A stretch of DNA of 64,000 nt, taken from Larix kaempferi (Eukaryota > Streptophyta > Pinopsida > Pinales > Pinaceae). Location of the stretch: contig BSBM01000592.1 of NCBI GenBank assembly GCA_027924585.1, positions 4,756,001-4,820,000 on the forward strand, written 5' to 3'. Both the position numbers and the translations under genes were made by a program. The first letter of the stretch is position 1. Each line of letters opens with the position of its first letter. The notes beneath the pieces are model-generated. The model made no database searches and was not told where the DNA came from. It saw only the letters and a list, made by a program, of their open reading frames with translations. Positions 11,689-22,690 of this stretch are shown piece by piece.

Positions 11689-14610
11689 CTACACATCACT
11701 TGGGATGGTCGACTGCGCATCACTTGGGATGGTCGTCTTTGCAGCAAAATCCTGAAAGGTTGCACTTAACTTTGCAACTGCTTCCTTAGTCTCTTGCTCA
11801 AATTCTTTAATCATTTCGAGCATCATCTCCGATATGGGTTCTTGCATTTTCTCCTTCACTGTAATCACTGTTGTGCGGAGTTCTTGTAGTTTCTCCTCGA
11901 TTTCTTCAGAAAGTGCCAATGTTTCTTCTTGCATTGATTGTAACTTCGATGAAGTTTCAGATTCCTTCATCCTTAGTGCCTTCAGTTCCTTCTAAATCTC
12001 TTTCGTCTCTACAAAATTTTGGATCCTTTTCCTTGGCAGAAAATCCTTCATGGTCGTGTTCACAGAATCAAGGTCCTTCTTCCTTTTCTGAAATTCATCC
12101 TGAATTTTTTGCAACTCAGGATCCTCTTGCAGTATATCCCAAACCTTGGTTACTTTTTCCAGTAGGTCTTGACACCTCGCAACTTATGCGGAGATGTTTT
12201 CTATCGATGTCTTCAATTCTTCAACCCTTGCTTCTTTCACATCTAGCGGAGTGCCAGGTTGTTTCCAAAATTCCAAGTCAGCAATCTTCTCCTTGTATCT
12301 AATCTCCATATGCTCCATCTTTTCTATGAGATTGTCCACAACAGTACCCATCTTTAGTATGGCCGCTTCCACTTCAAGCTCTTATGCGCAGTCTGGGATC
12401 TATGCGCAGACTTCAGCAACGACTTTATTCATATTTTTCTGCTTCTCCTGCGCATATGCTAGCTTTTTCGTCTTCAACACGCATTCATTCTTCAGCTTGT
12501 TATAGCTATCTTCTAGCTTTAGATGCTGATTATAAGAGACCATGTCTCTGTTTCTGATTTCTTCCACAACCTACAAATGTAGATTATGCAGTCCTTCGAT
12601 GGGAAACATTCCCACATTTAGTTCTAGATGTGCAAGTTGCTTTGCACCTTTCGTAAGCTCATCAGTCGGGAATATTAAATTCATCGGATCTATGCGGACT
12701 AGCAGAGGTCTCATCATCAAAGTAGTTGCTTTTTTTTCCTTTGGCTTGACTTGCCTGTTCTGTCTTCAGAATATGATTCCCTTACTAAGTCTCATTGGAC
12801 TTGTTCCACTCTTGCTACCATACTCTTCAGTTCTGTGAGGCTCTCTATCATGCTCACTTGGACTTCTTCTTACTTGTTGTCCTTCAATGCAAGTGTCTAT
12901 TCAAGATGCTCATTGACTCATGTTGTGATGCTGTCATAATCATCATCATGCAACTGTGCATCGAGCAAAGCCTTATTTGCTTTCTATTTCTTTCTTTGGG
13001 ATGATTCTGGCATGACTGTTTCGGGATTCTACCTTTTCTCTCCTGCTGGAAAATCAGCAATTTGTTGTTGGTCTTATCCTGGATCTTGGCCCTAATATTG
13101 AGTACTTGTTAGCTCATCTTCTTGGTTCTGCGTATTTTCAATTGCGCTTTCCTCTGATGTAGTGATCAACGTCTATAGCGCATCGATATTCCACTCAGGT
13201 GGCCAATCTTCCATGATAAGGTCAATTTTCTGCGTGTCCAATTGATATAGCCCTTCAAACCATTATGGATTTTTTAGTTGTGCTCTCAGCTGAATATAAA
13301 TGAAATGAAGGTCGGCTTTGAATGTCATCTTGCGGATATACACAATTGTTATTTCTTTGGCAATACGCAGAGTGCGCTGGATCATTTGCATAGATGATCA
13401 TAATACGTATACAACTGGATATTATTTAGCCTTTTTCTATCTGGATTCGAGTTTTCCCACATGTTCACAAATCTGGGTCATCAACAATCTCCAATGAATA
13501 TCGGTACATTCTTTTGATACTTAGGCTCTTTCCAAGCTACGAATGTAATCAACACTAATAACCAACTATAATGGAATTTATTTCCATTATCCTGTGTATC
13601 TCTAACGTCACCTAGAAAATTGTTCAGCAGATAACTTGCCCAGTTATACTGAAGTCCATCCTTGGCCTTCGTAGCTAAGGAGATCACAGCGGTCGACACC
13701 TCGTTCAGTCTGCATTTCCTTAGGACTCTCCCTGCGAGCAGTTGAACTGTGAACCGCGTAGCTTGATCCTTGATTCCAGTTTTTTTATATCCACGACTTC
13801 CCTTGAGAAAACCAAATTCACTCTTCATTCTCTTGGAAATATCTTTGTCCTTGTTCTTGCCTACGAGCTCCACTGCAGAGTCGACACCTCTTTTGCTCAA
13901 ATGTGTGATTCTATATATGAGATCTATGTTGATGTCAATCTTGCAGTCTAACCATAAGTAAACTTGGTGCGTCCATGAGAGTAATGTGCGCACATCCGCT
14001 GTGAGATCTGGGATCCAGTCAAAGTGTGGAATTCGCAGCAAGTTCAGTAACCCTGATGGCTACAACGACACAATCTAGTCTTGCGCTTGAATTGTTGTCT
14101 GCTTGCTGGCTTCATCATGTCTCCTACACATGTACTGGTCTAGCTGAAACTGTGGGTGCTTCATTTCCTGCAGCAAGTCATGATCCGAGAACTTTCATTC
14201 TGGAATCTTGCCGAGCAAGTTCTCCTTTTCACACACATGACTCGACATGGGTGGCAGCGGAATCTCATACTGCATATTCTTTGTGAGTATCACCACTGGC
14301 GCATTATCTCTTCTTGAAGGGATGTATTCTAGTATAAGCAGAATCGGCTTGTCGCAAGGTTGTTCTAGGGAAAATGGATTTGGAATGTTCATGGCCTTTG
14401 GCTTCTCTTTCTCAGTGGCTTTCTGCTTATCTTTTTGCTTCGGCTCTGGTACATTTCACGGTGAAATTATAGATGTTCCACCTTTCTTTGGGACCACTTT
14501 CTTCATTGGCGTCTTCATGATTCCTTCCAAACCAAAATGTCAGAATTCTCTTAATATCTCTTCTAGGGTCGATTGTTCAGACATACACTGTCGGATTACT
14601 CTTGCTCCTT
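11689..14610 (-). pseudogene. GypF extra ORF after integrase (coiled-coil, unknown function)
   Basis: This lies between integrase and the 3' LTR, in the same sense as pol. In translation order it begins near 14590 (MSEQSTLEEILREF) and passes a lysine/proline-rich stretch and 14195-14392 (NPFSLEQPCDKPILLILEY). It enters a 186-codon open block at 13481-14041 (LRIPHFDWIPDLTADVRT, then WLLVLITFVAWKEP) and ends in two heptad-like, Glu/Lys-rich segments (12184-12372 and 11689-11970). Together about 900 codons, broken by stops. No RT, integrase or envelope features, signal peptide or clear membrane segment are visible. Tat/Ogre-type elements are known to carry extra ORFs; homology to those is inferred from position only. 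It could also be a captured host sequence. Confidence 0.55.
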
Positions 14611-15189
14611 ACTACTAAAAACTCAGAAGTTACAGGCAGTAAAAATTAAAATTCGTGATATAACCGGTAACTATGCGGTCTTTACTATTTATAGGCACAG
14701 TGACACTAAGGCGGGACCAAAAAAGGATAACTTAGCATTAAATGCCATGTCCATTGGCCAAATATTGCTTAGATCTTGGTCATTTCCCTTCATTTAATGT
14801 GCCTTCAATGGACGAATATGTTTTAAGTGGAAACATCTGGTTCCTAAAAGTACTATATAACAACTACTTTCCAACCAAAAATTGTAATGGCTAGTTTTCT
14901 TTTACTTTGTTGACGGTTAAGTGAATCGCGAAGTTCACTTCGCATTTTCCTTCTCCTAGTTTGAAATTTGCAGCGCTCCCTTGTTTTACTTCGCAACTTT
15001 GCTTTCTATGTGTTCTTCGCATCACATCTTCCCATATTGTGAAACTGCGCATTTTAACAAAACTATGTGCAAACTCTACTCTATGTTTTAGTGTCCAATT
15101 TCAACTGCACTTGACACTTAAAGCTTTCTTTCATTTCTTAACTGATACCTGGAAGAGTAGGGCCATCTCTGTAAGGCTTTAGTCTACTC

Positions 15190-15320
15190 CCATTAACAAG
15201 TCCTTTCAATTTTTCTCCAAGTAATGTGGCTAACTGAACTACACCACCATTAGTAACATTTTTGACAATGTATGCCCTAACCAATGCATTTTGAATTTTT
15301 CAGGAAATTTCATAAAAAAT
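15190..15320 (-). pseudogene. GypF integrase C-terminal piece
   Basis: The minus strand reads KFKMHWLG, then, one frame over, IVKNVTNGGVVQLATLLGE: the GPY/H-type C-terminal module of gypsy integrases. It is the continuation of the block ending at 17962 (YIKNKFFQVGDLVLLYDRK). The LTR at 15321-17961 separates the two halves. Confidence 0.65.
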
Positions 15321-15419
15321 TTCACGTTCCCCAACCTCCTTGGTGATCTTCATAGGCCTTGGGAGACCCTCTGGTACATTTTTTTTTCTCCAATTTCTTC
15401 CATTTTCACACACAGCCGC

Positions 15420-15850
15420 AATGGCATTCCATCCGCAATCCATAGTTGAATTTGGAAATCAGAATGTCAATTATCCTTCCGCAGAAATCCCTTTTCCGAC
15501 TTCTGCAAACTGCAATTCCACGATCCGCATTGCGAAATTCAGAAAGGCAGAAGTCCAATTCATAGCTCTGAAAATATCTCACTCCCGCAATCCACATTGC
15601 GGATGCTGAAATGTGGAAATCCAAATATCCATTCTAGGAAAAGTTACCTCCCGCAATGCACATTCCACATTCCACATTGCAGAAATCCAAATCTCCATTC
15701 TGGGAAAAGTTATCTCCCGCAATCCGCATTCTGCATTCTGCATTACGGATGCGGAAATGTAGAAGTTCAATACGCCAGTCTTATGGAAGTCGTCCTTCTG
15801 ACATCCAAATTCCACAATCCGCATTCCATATGTGGGAAGGTCCTTGCGGA
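15420..15850. repeat. Minisatellite rich in TCCGCAATCC/GCGGAAATCC words
   Basis: Short units built from TCCGCATTCC, CACATTGCGG and AGAAATCC recur about every 20-35 bases. The words occur in both orientations, so the array is imperfectly palindromic and gives small open frames on both strands that are not genes. It lies entirely within LTR copy H1 and is absent from H2 and H3. Confidence 0.6.
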
Positions 15851-16399
15851 TGCAGAAAGGCCAGTACCACAGACCCCTGCTCCAGTAAGATTCTAAGGCA
15901 AACTTCTGAGGGGCATAACTCCCTCATCCATGGTCCAAATGGGACAAGGTTGGTATCATTGGAAATATCTTGGAGAGAAATATCCAATGGTGCAATTCCC
16001 ACCTCATCTGAGGACTCCAACCATGCCAATTTCCAAACCGAAATTCTAGCCATAATCTCCCATATGTTCCTTTTCCCTTCTGCCATAGGCTCTACTCCAC
16101 TTCTGCTAAGTCTTCCCTCCTTCATCTAATCCATGGGGGTGCCTTTCCTTCTCCAATTCTAGGATGGAATTTCTTGCACATTTACCAGACTTAGCCCAAT
16201 TCCTCAAAGTACAATTCAAAATTAATATCAAGGGATTTTCTAATATGCATAAGCATGCCTCATGAACACAAGGAATGAGACATGATTCACACAAATAGAA
16301 TGGCATACAGGTACATATCCTTCTCAGGCAGAGTGATGAAAGCATGCAGGGCTTAGTCCTATCCCTCAAACATAATCATATATAAGTATAAGGATAAGA

Positions 16400-17850
16400 A
16401 TGAAAGGTACAAGAACCATGCAATTGACACACACAGCATGGATTAGCCGTACTAACACACACACACACCTATCAACCATAACAATCATTACTAGTTGATC
16501 CAGTGCAACAGTGAGATAACATCATACACAACAAACTTAGCACAAACATAGGCATGCAACCCTATTCATCAATGGGCCATTTCCATAAGTAAATAGATGC
16601 ATGCATACACTTAACAAATATAACTAAAGCAGCATCATTCACATTCAATGAGTCAGGCATTCATTACCCGATAACATGTACAACAAAATGAACATAAGGC
16701 ATGGGAATTCAGCCCCATAAATCAGCTCATACACAGTCCCATGTTGCTCCAATATCATGTAGTTCATCAACCAATAACTCGAACATAATAATCATAGCAT
16801 AAAGACATGAATTACCACCATTTAAACACCGCAAGGGCACTTATCTTTTGCATTGAACCTCCAAGAAACCGGCTATGGACTGCAACTTTCCATCCCAACC
16901 ATACATCTCTTCCTAGCCTCTGTTATTTCAAAAATCAAATATCACCCCCGATATGGGGCTATGTATCCACTAAGGAGTCCCTCTCAAGTTCACTCATAGC
17001 ATGGGCTCACAGTCAATTAGAGCATCCAACCAACAATTATCTTTGTCAAGCAAATGGGAAGGTGGGTAAGGGTTTCTAGATCAAAGGTTTCATCTACAGA
17101 GCTCTAGCAAACAATAAAAGATATCTAGGATGCTTCCCACTTAGGTTTTCTTCTCCATGGTCTGGTCTATGGCAGTCCCAACCGATTCAACTCATCCACG
17201 GGGTTTTCTTGGGTGTTCTCGGTTCTACCAATTCGCACACACAGGTCATGATTTCCCTTTTTCTCCATGGCTAGGCTCTGTAATTCACCCACAGAGTCAA
17301 ACCCAAGGGTAACCCCATCATTCTGATTCCTACGCAGGGTTTCCTAAGTGCACTTGGCTCTACCATTTCGGCCCAGCACAGAATCACGATCCTTCTTCTT
17401 GGCTTCCCGACTCAACTCTCTCTCATGTTTTGTTGCCTAAGGGTTCAACTGAATCTTGTGTCTTCCCAACCACGATTTGGGAATGGGGAATACGACTATC
17501 AGGGGTGGAGTAACATGCGGTTCAAGGCATCTGAACTCTATACCCTTCCATCTGTCCCTTCAGGGTTTCCCATACTCCACGACCTCCTGCACAAAATCCC
17601 TCACCCACTTCCTCACAACAGCATTTAATGGTATTTATGACAGTCTAAGGGTTCTCAGGGTGACAAATGGAAATCTAGGGTTCCATCCAACACCCCCTCA
17701 TGACCCTAGTGGATACATAGTCCCCCTCATTTTATTGCATTCCATAGCCAACCCTTGGTCTTTTATTACATAGTGTTATTTACATCATTTACAATCTGCC
17801 ATGGCTTACTAGCACATGGGTTATCAACTACTTTCCTATGCAATTAAACC
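16400..17850. other. Interior of LTR H1, no gene
   Basis: Non-coding LTR sequence: CA-rich stretches (a short ACAC run near 16456) then a moderately GC-richer part. Small open frames here have no recognisable domain and no consistent codon pattern. Confidence 0.5.
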
Positions 17851-17961
17851 TAAGCATCCACTAGTGTGGCCTTGGCCTTGAGGTCCACACTAGGGAAAAC
17901 ACACCTTGCAATATTTACATAGAAGCCAAAATAGCCTAAGGTCAGAATGAGGGATATTACA

Positions 17962-19010
17962 AGTTTTCTATCATAGAGGAGGACAAGGTCTCCTACCTGG
18001 AAGAATTTATTCTTGATGTATCTATCATGCCATACCTTTTCTATGTCTTTCTACACTTGTTGGTGAAAACCTGCAATCAAGCAATCTTCCTCCAATCCAA
18101 TTAACTGTAATAGTCTTTCATCCATTGTCTCATCATCAACCATATCTTTGAATGTTGCAATTCTCAAGCTTGGTACTATGTATTCCATGGGCATGACAGC
18201 TTCCTGTCCATATGCTAATCTGAAAGGTGTATGACCTATCAACTTCTTACAAGTTGTTCTATATTCCCCATAATATTGCTGGTATTCTAAGATCCCAATC
18301 ATCCTTGTTTGTATTTCATACCTTGGTCAATGCATTCTCCAATATTTTATTAAAGGCTTCTACAGTGCCATTAGCTTGTGGATGATATGGTGTGCTCTTC
18401 TGATGGTAGATCTAAAATTCTTTTGTTAGGGCTTCAATAGTTATGTTCAGGAAATGGGTTCCCTAATCACTCATTAGAATCTTTGGACATCCAATCCTTG
18501 TCAAAATGTTCTAAGAAATGAACTGCGTGGCGGTAACTACTCTACAGTCTTTTACTAGTTTTACCTCTACCCATTTGGTTAGATAATATGTAGCTGTGAT
18601 GATATATCTTGAGCTAGTTCACTTCCCTGGTGGGTTAATAGGTCCCACAAATTCAATAGCCCATTTATCAAAGGCTTGCAATGTCAGTTGTGGCATCAAT
18701 GGCATCTCATATCTATGATATGGATTTCCTGTTCTTTGGCATACATCGCAACTTCGGCAATGTTCTTTTGAATCTTTGTGTATCATAGGCCACCATAGTC
18801 CTGATCTCAAAATTTTATGCGCAGTAGTTCTTCCTACGTAGTTTCCTCCGGATACACCTGAATTTGCTTTAGCAAGTATGATAGGTCTTTCATGTTCTAG
18901 TACGCATCTTTGTAGTACTTCATCTAGTCCCAGTTTGTATAATTGTCCTACAATTAGAGTAAATTCAGCTGCTCTTACCACTAATTGTTTCTTCTGTTGC
19001 ATAGTAAATT
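17962..19010 (-). pseudogene. GypF integrase
   Basis: The minus-strand block 18619-19002 covers the zinc-binding region and core entry: TTAHKILRSGLWWPMIHKD, CRSCDVCQRTGNPYHRYEMP, and AIEFVGPINPPGK with the first core residue region. The block 18051-18302 gives the late core and linker (CKKLIGHTPFRLAYGQEAVM). YIKNKFFQVGDLVLLYDRK near 17970-18020 begins the C-terminal domain, resumed at 15320 beyond LTR H1. In the HHCC finger the second histidine reads as asparagine (GGNY where GGH is usual). Stops lie between blocks; not functional. Confidence 0.8.
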
Positions 19011-19149
19011 ATGCGGGTGCTATCTTGTAGTCAGAAATTCGACAATATCTCTGAAATATTCATCTTCTATATGGATAGCAAACAACTACGCATCTGGTAG
19101 ACTATCCTCCAAATTACTAGGTTCTTCTCCCGACTCGATTCTTGAAAGA

Positions 19150-19720
19150 TGTTCAGGTCCTGCATTCAATCTCCCTAGCTTCACAATGATTTCAAAATCA
19201 TATTCCTGAAACAGTAACAGCCATATTCATATTCTTCCCCCTAAAACTAGTTTATTGACCAAGTACTTCAAATATGAATGGTCAGTGAACATACAAAAAT
19301 GTAAACCTAACAAATAGTGTCTAAAATTATGTAATGCGTACAACATAGCTAAGCCTTCCCTTTTTGTTGTGGTATAATTCTTTTATGCTGAAGATATATT
19401 TCTGCTTGAAAATGCAATGGGATGATTGATGCCTCCCTCACCTGGCTGCATTAATACAATGAAAAGTGCTATAGATGAAGAATCTACATGTACACGAAAT
19501 GGTTTATTCTAGTCAGGAAAGACGAGAATAGGCGTTGTAACCATTTTCCCTTTTAATGTGTCCAAGACTTTTTGGCAATCTTCATTCCAATTGTACTTCA
19601 CTTCTTTTTTCAATAGTTTCTCCATAGGCACAGTGATCTGTGCATATCCTTAAATGAATTTTCTATAGTATCCTGTGTGCCCCAATGTAGTGTGTAGTTG
19701 CTTAACTGAGTTAGGTGCTG
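19150..19720 (-). pseudogene. GypF RNase H domain
   Basis: Reading the minus strand, the block gives NKPFRVHVDSSSIALFIVLMQ (first RNase H aspartate region), then HPIAFSSRNISSA and LHNFRHYLLGLHFCMFTDHS. It finishes with FEIIVKLGRLNAGPEHLSRI. This is the standard gypsy RNase H sequence series, lying directly after RT. Stops and shifts occur, so it is inactive. Confidence 0.75.
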
Positions 19721-19736
19721 GGATATTTACTATGAT

Positions 19737-20474
19737 TTATATCTTCATTGGATCAATCATCAATCCTTGCTTACATACTATGTGTTCCAATAAAATACGA
19801 TAGGGAACACAGGAGATGCACTTCTTCAGGTTCAAGGAAATATGATACAGTCTACACTTCGCTAACATCATTCTTAAGTTCGCATGATGGTTCTTCAAAA
19901 GGCCAAATATTTTCCAGCCGTCAAAGTAAACTTCTAAGAATTTATGAATATAATCCTTAAATGCAGCTACAACCACTCTTGAAACGATAGCAGATGCATT
20001 CTTCAATCCAAAAGGCATAACAGTGTACTGAAATGATCACCATTCAGTAGCAAATGTAGTCTTGTGTCTGTCTTCTGTAGAAATTCTGATCTGATGATAT
20101 CCAGAAAATCCATCAGTGAAAGAGTATGCCTCTTGTCCACCTATATTATCTAACACTTCGTCTGTGAATGGAGTAGGAAATGGGTCATGCAAAGATGCAT
20201 AATTCAATTTCTTGAGATCCACACAAATTATGATTTCACCTTTAGCTTTATTGTCTTGAATTACCATGGGACTTATCCATTCTGATTCTTCTACTAGTTC
20301 AATGATTCCTGCCTTAAGCATTTTATCAATTTTTGCTTTCACTCTTTCTTTATATCTGGGATTCAATCTATAAGGTCTTTTCTTAATAGGCTTCACATCA
20401 GGCTTGAGAGGTATTTTCATAACTCCCAAGTCACCTAAAATGCCTTTCATTTTAGAAAACTTGGTAGGGAACAA
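19737..20474 (-). pseudogene. GypF reverse transcriptase
   Basis: Two open blocks separated by one frame break. The block 20037-20474 contains KPIKKRPYRLNPRYKERVKA, DKMLKAGIIELVEESEWISP, DLKKLNYASLHDPFPTPF and YSFTDGFSGYHQIRI, the standard gypsy RT motifs 1-4. The block 19737-20018 opens with MPFGLKNA and carries the catalytic box as VYFDGW. The second aspartate of the expected YxDD is therefore glycine, which would abolish polymerase activity. Motif order and wording identify a Ty3/gypsy RT with high confidence. Confidence 0.9.
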
Positions 20475-20630
20475 GACTTGATATTCGCGTAGTAGTTTTG
20501 TGATCTGTCCTACTGTTTCTTCATCCTAGTAATCCCCAATAGAAGCAAACTTTGGTTCATCATTCGTACTAATATTGATATTTTTGGTCTTCACAAGGTT
20601 ACTCAGATCTGGAATTTCTAAATCAAGTCC

Positions 20631-21330
20631 TTATAAATCGTGTTTTCCTTTAGACTCGGGTGTATCCACATCACGAGGGTATTCATCTTCGTCTAGCGCA
20701 AAGTTATAACATTCAGGGGCATGTTCCAACTGTATTTCCCAATATGGTTGCTTATACACAGGCAATGGGACATCATTAAATATTTTATTTTTAATGATCT
20801 GTAAAGCCTCATTGACACTAGGACAATCATCCTCAAAAATAAAAGTGGATTGAAAGTCGTTTATCATCATGTGCCAATCTGTTGTGCCATTGCGAAGTTC
20901 TGCTTCTGTATACCAGCTCTTTGGTATTTGATCCAATGTGTGCACAAACATATGGACCCATTCTATCTTAGGCGTATGCATCCAGAATTTCAAGCAAAAA
21001 TCTATATGATCTCTAGGATTAGTCTGTCCATTGTATTTTGCTTGTACAATCTCAGTTTGTTCTGCAAATCTGATTTCCATTCAGTGCTTACATTCTTCCC
21101 ATGTGTTCAGGTTGTCTTTGTGTGCAGCCCACCATATAGAAGGTGTAGCTCGCAATGCTATATCCAAAGTTGCTAGCTTATGTTCATCTGAAACTGATAC
21201 TAAATATTCATGAAGGAATGTATGGATATCACCCAAACCATCATAAGTAGGAATTGGACTTACCTTTGTTCCAATCCAATGCAGTGAATTCGTTATCTTC
21301 ACACATGGTATTGTTGATACTTCATGCATT
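20631..21330 (-). pseudogene. GypF second capsid-like (gag-type) domain between protease and RT
   Basis: Two adjoining blocks (21081-21329 and 20631-21080) read as one domain. They contain IPTYDGLGDIHTFLHEYLV, LATLDIALRATPSIWWAAHK, RFAEQTEIVQAKYNGQTNPR and PKSWYTEAELRNGTTDWHMM. The pattern (a 'P-F-G' opening, W-W in the middle, a DF-F end) is that of retrotransposon gag capsid domains, yet it lies after the protease and just before RT. A separate gag with knuckles is further upstream. Its role is unknown. Only one stop (near 21080) interrupts about 230 codons. Confidence 0.65.
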
Positions 21331-21599
21331 CTTCTCTACCAGTTCTCCATTCCTGCGTCTGATTCTGATACGCAAGAACTGTCGCATCTCCGGCTCAACG
21401 TTCCATCATCTGTAGGATTAATGTAATCTGTTTGATTCACTGTCATCTTGTAGATGTTATCAAGTTCTTGAGCTCTGCATTCTTCTCATACTGGTTCAAC
21501 ATACCTTGTTCCTTGTGAAGAATCCAGGGGTGCGATAACCCTGATATTCGATCCTTCAAATATCATTTGTTTTTCTTCAGATTGATAATTGCGAGGTTA

Positions 21600-21900
21600 T
21601 CAATTTCCCAGTCAATCCCAATAATGCAGGATAAGTATTACTGTCATCTATGATTTCAATAACCTCAAATTATGCTTTACTTCGCACTCCATCAATGTCA
21701 ACAAGAACACTTGATAATCTCCCAAAAGGTATAACCTTCTACTGGTTAGTTAATCTCAACTGTATAGGAGAAGAAGATAACTTTGGCTTCCCCATTTGTT
21801 CCCATGTTTGTTTTGTTATCACATTCACCTCTGAGCCTAGGTCAAGAATGACCTAGTTCATTTCAAAATCTCCAATCTGCACATTTAGCCTCAGTTATCT
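21600..21900 (-). pseudogene. GypF protease
   Basis: The minus strand reads VILDLGSEVNVITKQTWEQM, followed by LSSVLVDIDGV and the strand ending YPALLGL. This is a retropepsin with DLG at the catalytic triad position (D-S/T-G is usual) and the ALLGL-type second signature near 21620. Stops lie nearby. It follows the knuckle region and precedes the second capsid-like domain. Confidence 0.7.
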
Positions 21901-22077
21901 TTATGTCCTTCTATGGTTCTTAATATGGTGAAATTCTCTATGTGAAGCATTTACTGTATTACATTGTTCGTAATGTCCCAATAGGTTATGTAATTCTCCT
22001 AAGGTGTTTCCATGCCTTAGCAACTTTATGCAGCTCTGTAAAAACTGTGTGATAGGACTTGTCTGCTCTTGTGAAGT

Positions 22078-22690
22078 TCATGATCCATCATACACGATCG
22101 GCATATCTAATACTGGTGTCTGATTACTTGTGGTCGAAGGTTCTGAGTCTTGAAAGTCTTTTCTTGCTTCCATGAATACCTTTTTTTCTTGGTTAGGGTT
22201 GAATGCAGGCATTTTTCCGAGTGTTTTTCTTACCCAAGTCCCATCAGTAGGTTTTGGTTTGTTTATGTGATCTTCAAAAGTCGAAGCTTCATTTGTCCTG
22301 TAATTTCTTGTCACAGCTCCACTTCGCGTCACAACATGGATGTTGTGATCTTTGTTTATTTTCTCAGCTGTGATCATCTGTATGTTCTGGTTCTGTCCTT
22401 CTATCTTTTTTCTTACATTTTGCTTTGCAAAATGGGACATGCTTCAATGACATGGTCAAATGACTTACAGTACTTACAAGTAGTGCAAGGGTTTTGACTG
22501 TCTCTTGATAAATGTCCAGGTTGTGTGCAATTATAACAGACAATCTGAGCTCTTCCTCATCCTTGGCCAGTGTTACGTCCTCTTCCTATGAATCCACCGC
22601 GTCCTCTATATGTGCCTTGATCATACTGCACATTTTCATTATTGTTTTGTGTTTCGCATTGGACTCTGTAGACATCATGTTTTCTTTATA
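22078..22690 (-). pseudogene. GypF gag C-terminus with CCHC knuckles and linker
   Basis: Near 22500-22620 the minus strand shows an RG-rich stretch (GGFIGRGRNTGQG), then a knuckle CYNCTQPGHLSRDS with the last Cys replaced by Ser. The next knuckle, CKYCKSFDHVIEAC, is a complete C-x2-C-x4-H-x4-C set. Downstream (22078-22440) is a charged linker with THSG-like VVTRSGAVTRN and KPKPTDGTWVRKTL. Nucleocapsid-type RNA binding is the known role of such repeats. Stops break the frame. Confidence 0.7.

Larger units (their letters stand above)
15321..17961 (-). repeat. Family-H LTR copy H1 inside GypF integrase
   Basis: The right end reads GGGATATTACA, shared with H2 and H3; just before it come GGCCTTGGCCTTGAGG and a TTTACAT word, also shared. 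The left end TTCACGTTCCCC resembles the H2 start CGTCACGTCCCC. The insertion splits the integrase C-terminal domain. At 2.6 kb it is about twice the length of H2 and H3, partly because of a minisatellite at 15420-15850. No clear target duplication (AAAAT against AGTTT) could be established. Minus orientation is assigned because the reverse complement begins TGTAATATCCC. No internal element sequence is attached, so it looks like a solo LTR. Confidence 0.55.

Noticed and set aside
11871-14618. Plus-strand open frames of 70-143 codons
   Set aside because: They lie opposite the GypF extra ORF on the minus strand, have Ser/Cys/Phe-rich shadow composition and no domains.
15406-16125. Overlapping open frames on both strands around the minisatellite
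   Set aside because: They arise from a palindromic repeat, have repeated low-information translations, and match no domain.
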